From NCBI RefSeq assembly GCF_016652235.1, contig NZ_JAEPKU010000004.1, forward strand, positions 18,333-82,332: a DNA stretch of 64,000 nucleotides. The letters run 5' to 3'. The notes under the pieces were generated by a model that did no database searches, was not told the origin of the DNA, and worked only from the letters and a program-made list of their open reading frames with translations. This document shows, one piece after another, positions 1-8,604 of this stretch. Origin of the DNA: Dysgonomonas sp. Marseille-P4677. GTDB taxonomy: Bacteria; Bacteroidota; Bacteroidia; Bacteroidales; Dysgonomonadaceae. How positions within the stretch are numbered: position 1 is the stretch's first letter; every line of letters begins with the position of its first letter. A program made the translations under genes and the position numbers.

Positions 1-707
1 GCCAAAAGAAGAACATTGATGAACCTACGCTATCTCAAATAGAGGAAGCATCCCCGTATAGTCTATCCACTGACATACTAAAGGAATACCTCGAAAGTTT
101 TACAAGCTTTTTACTCTCTGCATATGAAGATGATACTCTGGAGAAAAGATCTCCCAAATTTGCTCAAATTATAAACGCCATCTCAGAGGATCTCCTTTTA
201 TTTGAAGTAAAAGATAAAAATGTTTGGAAACGCTCCATGACAGACGAAAAAGGTTTAACAGAATATTTTTCTCAAAATAAAGCGAACTATTCATTAAATG
301 ATACAAAATATAAAGGATTAGTAATATATGCTCAAAATCAGTCGCTACTGAAAAAAGCAAAATCTATTGTTGATAAAACAAAGAAGCATGATCTTATTAT
401 TGAGAAAATTAAAAGCACTCTAAATAAAGATTCAATAACTGTAAAGATAGAACCGGGGTTATGGAGCAAAGGCGAGAATCCATATGTAGATAATAAAATA
501 TTTAATGGGGATGAACCTGCGCCATACAATGGCTATCCATATTTCTTTGTAACCGGAAAATTAATAGATACACCCGAAGATTTTACAGATGTAAGAAATA
601 AGGTAGAACAAGATTATCAGGAACAGCTTGAGAAAGACTGGGCTACCTACCTCAAAAATAAATACACAGTTGAAATTAATCAATCTGTATTAAATACGAT
701 AAGATGA
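1..707 (+). CDS. PpiC/SurA-like periplasmic chaperone (partial, 5' end outside window)
   Basis: The reading frame is already open at base 3, so the 234 residues seen here are the C-terminal part of a longer protein; the ATG at 237 is internal. The visible part has a charged helical stretch, then EYFSQNKANYSLND and KGLVIYAQNQ, which resemble the segment that follows the N-terminal helices in SurA/PpiC chaperones. I see no clear complete parvulin domain. The next two genes are related, the second is SurA, and then comes an OstA-like protein, so a role in folding outer-membrane proteins in the periplasm is a reasonable inference. It overlaps the next gene by ATGA (704-707), which implies translational coupling. 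Signal peptide and length cannot be judged. Confidence 0.62.
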   Translation, partial: QKKNIDEPTLSQIEEASPYSLSTDILKEYLESFTSFLLSAYEDDTLEKRSPKFAQIINAISEDLLLFEVKDKNVWKRSMTDEKGLTEYFSQNKANYSLNDTKYKGLVIYAQNQSLLKKAKSIVDKTKKHDLIIEKIKSTLNKDSITVKIEPGLWSKGENPYVDNKIFNGDEPAPYNGYPYFFVTGKLIDTPEDFTDVRNKVEQDYQEQLEKDWATYLKNKYTVEINQSVLNTIR

Positions 708-1570
708 GAAAAATAATTTTCTACATATTTCCTATCTTCATGATCACTACATTGGGATCGTGTAGCAAAAACGGGACTGCAGAAGCCGATCAATCACAAC
801 AACCGATTGTCACAGTCAGAGACAAAACATTGTACCAGTCTGATCTGAATGAATTCATGCCTTCAGGTTTAACAGGAGAAGATAGTATTGCCACAGCAAA
901 AGCTTTTATCGACATGTGGATTAACGAACAGTTGATATACGATAAGGCAAAGCAAAATATTGTAAATAGAGAAGACATTGAGGCTCTTGTAGAAAGCTAT
1001 AGAAGGTCATTAATTACAAATACCTATCAGGAACAATTGTTGAAAGAACGCTTCTCTGGAGCAGCATCCGACAGTGAGATAAAGAATTATTATGAACAAA
1101 ATAAAGATAAATTCAAATTAGAAAATAATATAATCAAAGGTTTATATCTCAAAATACCAGTAGATTCAAAACAATTGAGCAATTTTCAGAAATGGTACAA
1201 GCAAGGAACTGAAGCTTCTATCGAAAATATAGAAAAGAATACTTTGCAAAATGCTGTAGGATATGAATACTTTTATGACAGGTGGGTAGGATTGCAAGAT
1301 GTTTTGGAAAATATGCCTCCTGCTGTTACCGATGCCAAAATATTTTTACAAAGAAATAAAAATCTGGAATTACGCGACTCTTCTTTTGTTTATCTACTAA
1401 ATATAAAAGAGTATAAACTAGAAGGAAGTGAAGCCCCATATGATTATATAAAAGGGCAGCTTTCAGATATATATATTGAACAAAGAAGAGATGATTATAT
1501 CAAACAAGTACGAAAAGATCTATATGATAAGGCTATTTCGAATGATGAAATTAAGTTTTATAAAAAATAG
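704..1570 (+). CDS. SurA-like periplasmic chaperone lipoprotein without visible parvulin domain
   Basis: The 288-residue product starts with a lipoprotein signal ending LGSC (Cys about residue 20). The following helical part (DLNEFMP, AKAFIDMWINEQLIYDKAKQ, then LLKERFSG, EIKNYYEQNKDKFKLENN) has the SurA/PrsA N-terminal pattern. After that, where a parvulin domain would sit, the sequence does not show the usual G-F/H-I core motifs, so it is probably a chaperone without isomerase activity, anchored in a membrane. The start overlaps the upstream gene by four bases (ATGA). The gap to the next gene is 81 bp. It probably helps outer-membrane protein transit together with its neighbours. Exact family is inferred from pattern and context. 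Confidence 0.65.
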   Translation: MRKIIFYIFPIFMITTLGSCSKNGTAEADQSQQPIVTVRDKTLYQSDLNEFMPSGLTGEDSIATAKAFIDMWINEQLIYDKAKQNIVNREDIEALVESYRRSLITNTYQEQLLKERFSGAASDSEIKNYYEQNKDKFKLENNIIKGLYLKIPVDSKQLSNFQKWYKQGTEASIENIEKNTLQNAVGYEYFYDRWVGLQDVLENMPPAVTDAKIFLQRNKNLELRDSSFVYLLNIKEYKLEGSEAPYDYIKGQLSDIYIEQRRDDYIKQVRKDLYDKAISNDEIKFYKK

Positions 1571-1651
1571 AATATAACTTCTTTTTTTACGTTAAGACAA
1601 AAAGTAATACATTATCACTATATTTACGGGATTTTTTAATTAAACAGACAA

Positions 1652-3031
1652 ATGGTAAGAGAAGCCGGAAAATTTATTTTATTAGTCGTACTATTATGCT
1701 CAGGACTTTTGGTAAAAGCTCAGGATAATATTATTGACCAAATAATCTGGGTAGTAGGAGACGAAGCTATCCTAAAATCGGACGTAGAAAAAGCACGGGC
1801 AATGATATTATCCAGAGGCGAACGTATCGATGGAGATCCGTATTGCCTCATCCCCGAACAGCTTGCTGTGCAAAAGCTATTTCTCGATCAAGCTAAAATA
1901 GACAGTATCGATGTTCCTGCAGCCGAAGTTTCCAGAGGTGTTACCCGTCAGGAAAATATGGTGATTTCGAATCTGGGATCAAAAGAAAAAGCAGAGGAAT
2001 ATTTACAGGCTCCTATGAGTCAGCTTCGTGAAGAGTGGCGCGAGGAAATCCGCAACAACTATCTGGTATCAGAGGTAAAGAAGAACCTCGTTGGAAAAAA
2101 AAGCAAACTTACCCCATCTGAAGTAAGACGATATTACGCTCAATTGCCACAAGATAGCTTGCCATATATACCTACAACAGTCGAAGTACAAATAATAACC
2201 AACGAACCAGTTGTCCCTTTAGAAGAGATAGACAAGGTAAAAGAACGGCTAAGAGATTTTACAAACAGAATAAATGCCGGTGAAAGTTTCGCCACATTAG
2301 CAATAATGTACTCAGAAGATGGATCGGCTCAGAATGGTGGTGAGCTTGGCTTCAGTGGCCGTGCAAACTGGGTTACTGAGTTCTCGAATATGGCTTTTTC
2401 CCTCAATGATCCGAAGAAGGTTTCAAATATTGTAGAAACAGAATACGGCTTCCATATCATGCAGCTTATCGAACGCAGAGGGGATCTTATAAATGTACGC
2501 CATATACTATTAAAACCTAAAGTACCTGATGTTGAATTCAATAAAGTGATTGCCAAAATGGACTCCATCACTCAGGATATAAAACAAGGTAAGTTTACAT
2601 TCGAAGATGCGACAGTACTTTCATTTGATAAGAACACTCGTAAAAACAACGGCTTAATGGTAAACCGCAGAGAAAGTTCAAACTATGGTACTCCGCGCTT
2701 CTTGAAAGAAGAACTACCTCCTGCTGTGGCAATTGCTGTAGAAAAACTAAAGGTAGGAGAAGTTTCATCTCCATTTAGGATGAAAGGGGATGATGGTAAA
2801 GAAGTAGTTGCAATAGTAAAACTTAAGAGCCGAATCGAAGGTCATATTGCAAATGTATCTGACGACTATCAAGCCTTGAAAGAAATAGTAGAAGAAAAGA
2901 AACATGAAGAAATATTAAGAAAGTGGCTCCAAAATAAGATAAAGGATACTTACGTTCTGATAGATGAAAATTGGAGAAATTGTGACTTCCAATACTCCGG
3001 ATGGATAAAAGAAGAAGGCTTGAAAAAATAA
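1652..3031 (+). CDS. surA: SurA-type peptidyl-prolyl cis-trans isomerase
   Basis: The product is a 459-residue periplasmic chaperone with a cleavable signal peptide (about residues 1-23, ending VKAQ). The SurA N-terminal domain (IIWVVGDEAILKSDVE, residues about 28-43) is followed by a parvulin domain at about 175-275 (FATLAIMYSEDGSAQNGGEL, later EYGFHIMQLIERRGD). A second, more degenerate parvulin domain begins at NVRHILLKP (about residue 281). In the SurA family this architecture escorts beta-barrel proteins to the BAM complex. There is no strong Shine-Dalgarno sequence before the ATG, which is usual in Bacteroidetes. It is followed after 16 bp by the OstA-like gene, so the two are likely co-transcribed. 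Confidence 0.9.
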   Translation: MVREAGKFILLVVLLCSGLLVKAQDNIIDQIIWVVGDEAILKSDVEKARAMILSRGERIDGDPYCLIPEQLAVQKLFLDQAKIDSIDVPAAEVSRGVTRQENMVISNLGSKEKAEEYLQAPMSQLREEWREEIRNNYLVSEVKKNLVGKKSKLTPSEVRRYYAQLPQDSLPYIPTTVEVQIITNEPVVPLEEIDKVKERLRDFTNRINAGESFATLAIMYSEDGSAQNGGELGFSGRANWVTEFSNMAFSLNDPKKVSNIVETEYGFHIMQLIERRGDLINVRHILLKPKVPDVEFNKVIAKMDSITQDIKQGKFTFEDATVLSFDKNTRKNNGLMVNRRESSNYGTPRFLKEELPPAVAIAVEKLKVGEVSSPFRMKGDDGKEVVAIVKLKSRIEGHIANVSDDYQALKEIVEEKKHEEILRKWLQNKIKDTYVLIDENWRNCDFQYSGWIKEEGLKK

Positions 3032-3047
3032 AACAGATAACAGACAC

Positions 3048-4943
3048 GTGCTTAATAAGACCATAAAATATTTGATGCAAAGGCATAGGATTCCTCTAGT
3101 GAGTGTTCTATGCCTCATTGCTCTTTATGCTTCGGCTCAAACGATGCTTTCACCTCAGCTGAATGTTGATATAACTCAAGTGCCTCAAAAACCGCAAGAG
3201 CCAAAGAAACAACAATCCTCCACGAAGGGAAATACAAAAGTTATCGAGATTGTCAATGCCAACAGATATCTACATCGCTCTAATTTCGATGCAGACATAC
3301 TGAAAGATAGTGTTATATTTCTACATGATGGAGCATACCTTTACTGCGATAGCGCATATTACAACCAAAAACAAAATACATTCGAAGCATTCAGCAACGT
3401 CCGTATGGAGCAAGGAGACACCCTTTTCTTATATGGAAAATATATGCATTATGATGGTAACACGAAATTGGTGAAAGTTCGCGAAAATGTAAGTCTGGAA
3501 CACTCTCCAAAAAGTAAAAGAAATCCAATTACTCTATTCACCGATAGTCTCAATTACGACCGTGCAATGAATCTTGGATATTACTTCGATGGCGGAATGC
3601 TTGTCGATTCCCTAAACGAACTTACTTCGTATTGGGGACAGTACGAACCCAACATACGCATTGCAACATTCAGGGACAGCGTAATTCTGAAGAACCCTAA
3701 CTTTACATTGTATTCTGATAAACTTAAATACAATACAAATAATAAAACCGCCATTTTTACCACTCCTACGCAAATTGTATCTGATAGTGGCGTAATACAT
3801 ACAAGTAACGGGTGGTACAATACCGATACAGAAGAGTCTCTTTTACTCGACCAATCTACTATTATAAATAAAGAAGGAAACCAATTCCTGCGTGGCGATT
3901 CTATTTTCTACTATAAGTCATTAGGGTATGGTGAAGTATTTGGCAATATGTTTCTACAAGATACAGCCAAACAAGTCATCCTGATAGGCAACTATGGTTA
4001 CTATAATCAGATAGAAAATTCGGCTTTGGCCACAGACTCTGCTTATGCTATAGAATATTCGCAGGGTGACAGTCTCTACATACATGCCGATACCTTACGA
4101 TTAATTACAGTAACAGATACGCTTAAAACTAAACCGAATAAGTCCTTGTCAAAAATCGTACCTGAAGTTACTGACTCCACACTGGTAGACTCTGTGCATA
4201 TAGAGCCAATACTGGGGGATACTTCGTTTTATGACAGACGCCGATTAACGGGTGATACATTACCTGTTTTTACTCCGGCATCTCCCCAACTAGATAGCGA
4301 CACCGCAAAAAATAGTTATAGACTAATAAAGGCATATTACGGAGTCAGATTTTATCGTTCAGATATGCAAGGAGTGTGTGACTCTCTGCAATTCAGTGGC
4401 AAAGACTCTATTATTCATATGTATCGAGATCCTATATTATGGAATACGAATAGACAGCTGACAGGAGATACAATCGACATATTTATGAATGATAGCACTA
4501 TCGATTATATGCATGTAAAACGATATGCTTTTTCAATAGAGGAAAAGGATTCTATTCATTATAATCAATTAAAAAGCAGATCCTTGAAAGTTTTCTTCGA
4601 AAACAAAAAGGCAAAACGAGTACTTGCTGAAGGCAATGTGGAGACAATTTCTTACCCTGAAGAACGAGATGGATCGCTAAATGGAGTATTAAATTGGCTT
4701 GAAAGTAGTTATCTCCAAATATTTATGGATGACGGAAAGTTCAAGAAGTTAGTAACCTGGCCCAAATCGACAGGAAAAACAACCCCTTTTAAGCTGGTGA
4801 CTCCAACACAATTAAAACTAACAGATTTCTATTGGTATGATTATTTAAGGCCGGTAGACAGATTCGATATATTCCGTAAAGCATCGAAAAAAGCAACGGA
4901 CATGAAGCCTAAGCGCTCCTCCATTTTCGATAGAGAAGAATAA
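3048..4943 (+). CDS. OstA/LptA-like outer-membrane biogenesis protein
   Basis: The product is up to 631 residues. It has a signal peptide (IPLVSVLCLIALYASAQ), then repeated short beta-strand units of the OstA/LptA type (DSVIFLHDGAYLYCDSAYYN, FEAFSNVRMEQGDTLFLYGK, LVKVRENVSLEH). These are expected to form a beta-jelly-roll bridge that carries lipopolysaccharide to the outer membrane. It lacks the large C-terminal barrel of LptD. The frame opens with GTG at 3048; an in-frame ATG at 3075 gives a 622-residue product beginning MQRHRIPLVS with a more compact signal peptide, and either could be the real start. The neighbours SurA and MutL form a compact plus-strand run. Confidence 0.85.
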   Translation: MLNKTIKYLMQRHRIPLVSVLCLIALYASAQTMLSPQLNVDITQVPQKPQEPKKQQSSTKGNTKVIEIVNANRYLHRSNFDADILKDSVIFLHDGAYLYCDSAYYNQKQNTFEAFSNVRMEQGDTLFLYGKYMHYDGNTKLVKVRENVSLEHSPKSKRNPITLFTDSLNYDRAMNLGYYFDGGMLVDSLNELTSYWGQYEPNIRIATFRDSVILKNPNFTLYSDKLKYNTNNKTAIFTTPTQIVSDSGVIHTSNGWYNTDTEESLLLDQSTIINKEGNQFLRGDSIFYYKSLGYGEVFGNMFLQDTAKQVILIGNYGYYNQIENSALATDSAYAIEYSQGDSLYIHADTLRLITVTDTLKTKPNKSLSKIVPEVTDSTLVDSVHIEPILGDTSFYDRRRLTGDTLPVFTPASPQLDSDTAKNSYRLIKAYYGVRFYRSDMQGVCDSLQFSGKDSIIHMYRDPILWNTNRQLTGDTIDIFMNDSTIDYMHVKRYAFSIEEKDSIHYNQLKSRSLKVFFENKKAKRVLAEGNVETISYPEERDGSLNGVLNWLESSYLQIFMDDGKFKKLVTWPKSTGKTTPFKLVTPTQLKLTDFYWYDYLRPVDRFDIFRKASKKATDMKPKRSSIFDREE

Positions 4944-4956
4944 CTAGCAAGAACAA

Positions 4957-6795
4957 ATGAGCGATATAATACATCTTTTACCCGATTCCATAGCCAATCA
5001 GATAGCTGCAGGAGAGGTTATCCAACGCCCCTCATCTGTAGTAAAGGAACTAGTGGAAAATGCCATTGATGCAGGAGCCGACAGCATACAAATTATAATT
5101 AAAGATGCCGGACGCACACTAATTCAGGTTATTGATAATGGTAAAGGGATGTCTGCCACAGACTCGCGTATGGCATTTGAACGACATGCAACATCGAAAA
5201 TAAAATCAGCAGATGATTTGTTTGCCTTACGTACAATGGGCTTTAGAGGAGAAGCTCTGCCTTCTATTGCTGCTATCGCTCAGATAGATTTGCGTACCCG
5301 CACAAAGGAAGACGAACTAGGTACATCACTTCAGATATCCGGATCGAGAGTCGAGTCTCAGGAATATATCGCATGCCCTATTGGGAGTAACTTTTCTGTC
5401 AAAAATATATTCTTCAATGTTCCTGCCCGACGTAAGTTTCTTAAATCGAACGATACCGAACGCAGGAATATATTAACCGAACTAGAGCGCATTGTACTGG
5501 TTAATCCTGAAATAGAGTTCTCGTTTATAGATAATGATATAGAAGTTCTCAGATATCCGGTGAGCAACCTTCGCCAACGTATTGTAAATGTTGTAGGAAA
5601 GAACTTTAACCAACAACTTATAACGCTTGATATAGAAACATCGCTAGCAAAAATAAAAGGATTTGTAGGAAAGCCTGAATCGGCGCGTAAAACAAGAGCT
5701 TTACAATATTTTTTCGTTAATGGACGGTACATGCGACATCCTTATTTCAATAAGGCTGTAACTTCTGCATTCGATCCTTTGATACCATCAGGAGAAAGTC
5801 CCAACTATTTTATATATTTTGAAGTTGAGCCGGATACAATCGATGTAAATATCCATCCGACTAAGACTGAAATCAAGTTCGAGAACGAACAGCCTATCTG
5901 GCAAATATTATCGGCTGCGGTAAAAGAAGCCTTAGGTAAGTTTAACGAGGTTCCTACTATCGATTTCGATACTGCCGATGCTATTGACATCCCTATTCAC
6001 GACCCATCTAAAAACGTAGGACAGCCCAGAGTAAATATTAACCCGTCTTACAATCCATTTAAGGGTCCTACATCAGGAACAAATTATCAGCGTCCGAACC
6101 ATGACTGGGAACAATTCTACAAAGGTTTTGAGAAAGATAAGGGTAGCTTGGATGTAACAGAAAAACATGAAGATATAAGTCTTTTTAATCAGCCTGAAAC
6201 TCTGGAGCAGCAGCAACCTTCTACTGTAACCGACATGGTTATACATTATCAGTACAAAAACAAATATATTCTCACTTCTGTAAAATCAGGCCTCATGCTT
6301 ATAGATCAGCATAGAGCACACGTCCGTATATTATTTGACCAATTTCTAAATCAAATAAGACAAAAACGTGGAATATCTCAGCGAGCCTTATTTCCGGAAA
6401 TAATCGAGTTATCCCCATCAGAAGCATCAATGATCCCGTATCTTATGGAGGATTTAGAGGCTGTAGGTTTTGACCTAAGTAATTTAGGGAACAACGCCTA
6501 TGCAATAAATGGAACTCCGTCAGAAATCACGAATGTAAACCCAGTGCAACTTGTCCACAATATGATCAGTAAGAGTGTGGAAACCGGTAGCGATGTAAAA
6601 GATGAAATACAAGAGTCATTAGCTTTATCAATGGCGAATGCAGCAGCGATCCGATATGGACACCGTCTGTCAGATGAGGAGATGAACAAGATTGTAGATC
6701 AGTTATTTGCATCTCCTGCCCATAAACATACTCCTGATGGTAGGACAATTATCTCTCTATTGGAAGATGATGTTATAGAAAAGATGTTCAGATAA
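4957..6795 (+). CDS. mutL: DNA mismatch repair protein MutL
   Basis: The 612-residue protein carries the GHKL ATPase motifs ENAIDAGAD (34-42), DNGKGM (60-65) and GFRGEALPS (95-103), then the transducer domain, a proline-rich linker and a C-terminal dimerisation domain. MutL links MutS mismatch recognition to strand removal. In the C-terminal domain the place of the metal-binding endonuclease motif DQHA-x2-E-x4-E reads [13 protein letters not shown] (from residue 450). The later C-P-H-G-R-P-type motif reads HTPDGRT (591-597). The key acidic and cysteine residues are therefore missing, and nicking activity looks unlikely. The gene begins 13 bp after the OstA-like gene and ends in a small hairpin shared with the convergent gene. 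Confidence 0.97.
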   Translation: MSDIIHLLPDSIANQIAAGEVIQRPSSVVKELVENAIDAGADSIQIIIKDAGRTLIQVIDNGKGMSATDSRMAFERHATSKIKSADDLFALRTMGFRGEALPSIAAIAQIDLRTRTKEDELGTSLQISGSRVESQEYIACPIGSNFSVKNIFFNVPARRKFLKSNDTERRNILTELERIVLVNPEIEFSFIDNDIEVLRYPVSNLRQRIVNVVGKNFNQQLITLDIETSLAKIKGFVGKPESARKTRALQYFFVNGRYMRHPYFNKAVTSAFDPLIPSGESPNYFIYFEVEPDTIDVNIHPTKTEIKFENEQPIWQILSAAVKEALGKFNEVPTIDFDTADAIDIPIHDPSKNVGQPRVNINPSYNPFKGPTSGTNYQRPNHDWEQFYKGFEKDKGSLDVTEKHEDISLFNQPETLEQQQPSTVTDMVIHYQYKNKYILTSVKSGLMLIDQHRAHVRILFDQFLNQIRQKRGISQRALFPEIIELSPSEASMIPYLMEDLEAVGFDLSNLGNNAYAINGTPSEITNVNPVQLVHNMISKSVETGSDVKDEIQESLALSMANAAAIRYGHRLSDEEMNKIVDQLFASPAHKHTPDGRTIISLLEDDVIEKMFR

Positions 6796-6810
6796 GACAA
6801 AAGATGTCTT
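6792..6810. terminator. Small hairpin between convergent mutL and the 6811 gene
   Basis: AAGACA (6794-6799) and TGTCTT (6805-6810) are complementary around a five-base loop, and the right arm is followed by TTATC. The arm overlaps the mutL stop codon. It is weak and short but well placed to end both transcripts. Confidence 0.4.
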
Positions 6811-7548
6811 TTATCTCCCCCAACCAAAAGATACACCTAGACTTACACCTATAGTAGATGTATTATTGCCTTTTATATGTATATCATTAATAAGGGATCT
6901 ATCGTAATAATCATAAGCCATTGACTTAAACTCAGGTTTTGAAAAGCGATAGCGATAACTTAGTCCAAAGATTAAACTGGTTATTCTCGATATTCTATAA
7001 GATGATGATAGTTCTAAAGAAGCGAATTGAAGGGGAGTATCCTTAATATCCCAATCATAAGAAATTGTATACATATCATTGCTTCCCTTCTTCTTCAATA
7101 TATTACTTGCTGATGTAGTAATTAAACTTTCAAAACCAATTCCTAAACGGGGAATCAAATCTATTTTTTTTAATTGAAACTTATAAAATAAGCCGAAAGA
7201 CATTTTTGTACAAACATCTTCTCCTCCCCATGAATAAACGTCTCTTATATAGTAATTACTTAATTCGAACTCATTAAGAATATCTGTAGGATTATATCTG
7301 TTTTCTCCATGATATGCAGCTATGGACAAATCTGAATAGATCCCTATATTTTGGTAGCATCGCCAACTGAACCGAGCTTTTAGATCAGTAGAGCTGGCAT
7401 ATCCCATGCCTTTATTAATCTCAGTATTATCGAACCAATTGTTAAGTCTGAAATTTTGTTCAACCTCTGCATCCAACCATACTCTTTTATTCTGAGCCTG
7501 AGAGCCCAAACATACACAAAGTGTAGCTAATAAAAATATCTTCCTCAT
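6811..7548 (-). CDS. Putative outer-membrane beta-barrel protein
   Basis: The 245-residue product has a signal peptide (MRKIFLLATLCVCLGSQAQ) and then alternating hydrophobic/polar beta strands rich in aromatic residues. It ends in a last strand TIGVSLGVSFGWGR, as in small outer-membrane barrels or porin-like proteins of Bacteroidetes. I do not recognise a named family. It starts two bases after the stop codon of the gene at 7551-8018, so the two form an operon. Function is unknown; the pair could be a surface or envelope module. Confidence 0.6.
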   Translation of the reverse strand: MRKIFLLATLCVCLGSQAQNKRVWLDAEVEQNFRLNNWFDNTEINKGMGYASSTDLKARFSWRCYQNIGIYSDLSIAAYHGENRYNPTDILNEFELSNYYIRDVYSWGGEDVCTKMSFGLFYKFQLKKIDLIPRLGIGFESLITTSASNILKKKGSNDMYTISYDWDIKDTPLQFASLELSSSYRISRITSLIFGLSYRYRFSKPEFKSMAYDYYDRSLINDIHIKGNNTSTIGVSLGVSFGWGR

Positions 7549-7550
7549 AT

Positions 7551-8018
7551 TTAATAAAGATCTATTGGTGTAGTTTGAGACTCAAAAACCTGATTTGCCG
7601 TCGTTACAATAACTTTGAAAGAATAGGTTCCGGCAGGAATCTCCTTTCGCAACACATACGAATATGTAAGATCATGAGGCTTGTAGCTGGTTCTTATAAA
7701 GAAATCTGTAATATCACTTCCGGCAGGATGTTCATGATCGATATCTATATCACATGATATTGTTTTTGTCTCTATCTGTTCTACAAGCTGATAATAGCGG
7801 GGCTCATCCCCATCGGTCAATTGCTTCACTCCTATCATATAAGCTTCTTTCTTTATAGGTTCATCAGATATAATTGGATACTGCCCTTCATTATTAACAT
7901 TATATATCTCTAAACCAATAAGATTTACATTTATAGGATCTGAATAATCCTCATCACATTTCATTGCTGTATTCAATATAAGGATAACCGAAAGTAATAA
8001 ACTAATAATAAGTCTCAT
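7551..8018 (-). CDS. Hypothetical secreted protein, possible lipoprotein
   Basis: The product is 155 residues. The N-terminus is a hydrophobic signal (LIISLLLSVILILNTAMKC) whose cysteine at about residue 21 could be a lipidation site, although TAMKC is not a good lipobox. The rest is a compact, probably beta-rich domain (AYMIGVKQLTDGDEPRYYQL; EIPAGTYSFKVIVTTANQVF) that resembles uncharacterised Bacteroidetes domains of unknown function. It is the first gene of a two-gene operon with the barrel-like protein, separated from the yqeY-family gene upstream by a strong terminator. I cannot assign a function. Confidence 0.55.
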   Translation of the reverse strand: MRLIISLLLSVILILNTAMKCDEDYSDPINVNLIGLEIYNVNNEGQYPIISDEPIKKEAYMIGVKQLTDGDEPRYYQLVEQIETKTISCDIDIDHEHPAGSDITDFFIRTSYKPHDLTYSYVLRKEIPAGTYSFKVIVTTANQVFESQTTPIDLY

Positions 8019-8079
8019 AGTATTGATTAATTTTGTGTTTAATAAATCTCTTAGAAATAGAAGGTTATAGTATAAAAAC

Positions 8080-8112
8080 GAAAAAGCAAGATAATTATTA
8101 TATCTTGCTTTT
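8080..8112 (-). terminator. Intrinsic terminator of the dcw cluster
   Basis: The arms 8082-8093 (AAAAGCAAGATA) and 8101-8112 (TATCTTGCTTTT) are perfectly complementary over 12 bp around a seven-base loop. On the minus strand the stem is followed by a T-rich tail. It lies 20 bp past the stop codon of the yqeY-family gene and closes the long division/cell-wall transcript. Confidence 0.85.
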
Positions 8113-8131
8113 GTATATATTTTCAGAAAAT

Positions 8132-8584
8132 TTACTTGCTCAGTAGCTTCTTTACAGTTTCGGAAATAGCTTTCCCAGCTGCAAGTCCGGCAAGAGCTTT
8201 AGTTGCAACTCCCATTACCTTACCCATATCAGCAGGAGAAGAGGCACCCACTTGCGCTATAATATCTGCGATCTTAACATCCAGTTCGTCTTGCGATAAT
8301 TGCTTTGGTAAATAAGTCTCAATCACTGCCAATTCGGCTAATTCCTTCTCTGCCAAATCCGGACGATTTTGTCCTGTGTATATTTCAGCACTGTCGCGAC
8401 GCTGTTTGGCCATCTTTTGAAGGATTTGAATCGCAGCCTCATCCGAAAGCTCATCATTCGCTCCTTTCGCAGTTTTAGCCTCAATAAACTCTTTCTTCAT
8501 ACCACGCAATGCTTCTAATTTCACCTTGTCTTTCGCACGCATTGCGTCCTTAATATCTTCACTAACTTTATCAAATAAGTTCAT
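8132..8584 (-). CDS. GatB/YqeY family protein
   Basis: The 150-residue product is a full-length YqeY-type protein, related to the C-terminal tRNA-binding domain of GatB. Recognisable family segments are DIKDAMRAKDKVKLEALRGM near the start, QRRDSAEIYTGQNRPDLAEK in the middle, and GASSPADMGKVMGV near the end. Its cellular role is poorly defined; a link to amidotransferase or tRNA metabolism is inferred only from the GatB relationship. It starts 20 bp after the ftsZ stop codon and is the last gene before the dcw terminator. Confidence 0.92.
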   Translation of the reverse strand: MNLFDKVSEDIKDAMRAKDKVKLEALRGMKKEFIEAKTAKGANDELSDEAAIQILQKMAKQRRDSAEIYTGQNRPDLAEKELAELAVIETYLPKQLSQDELDVKIADIIAQVGASSPADMGKVMGVATKALAGLAAGKAISETVKKLLSK

Positions 8585-8604
8585 AATTTATATAATAAAT
8601 TTGT

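Noticed and set aside
5358..5732. A 124-codon open frame antisense to mutL
   Set aside because: It is covered by conserved MutL sequence, has no family resemblance and no promoter or leader.
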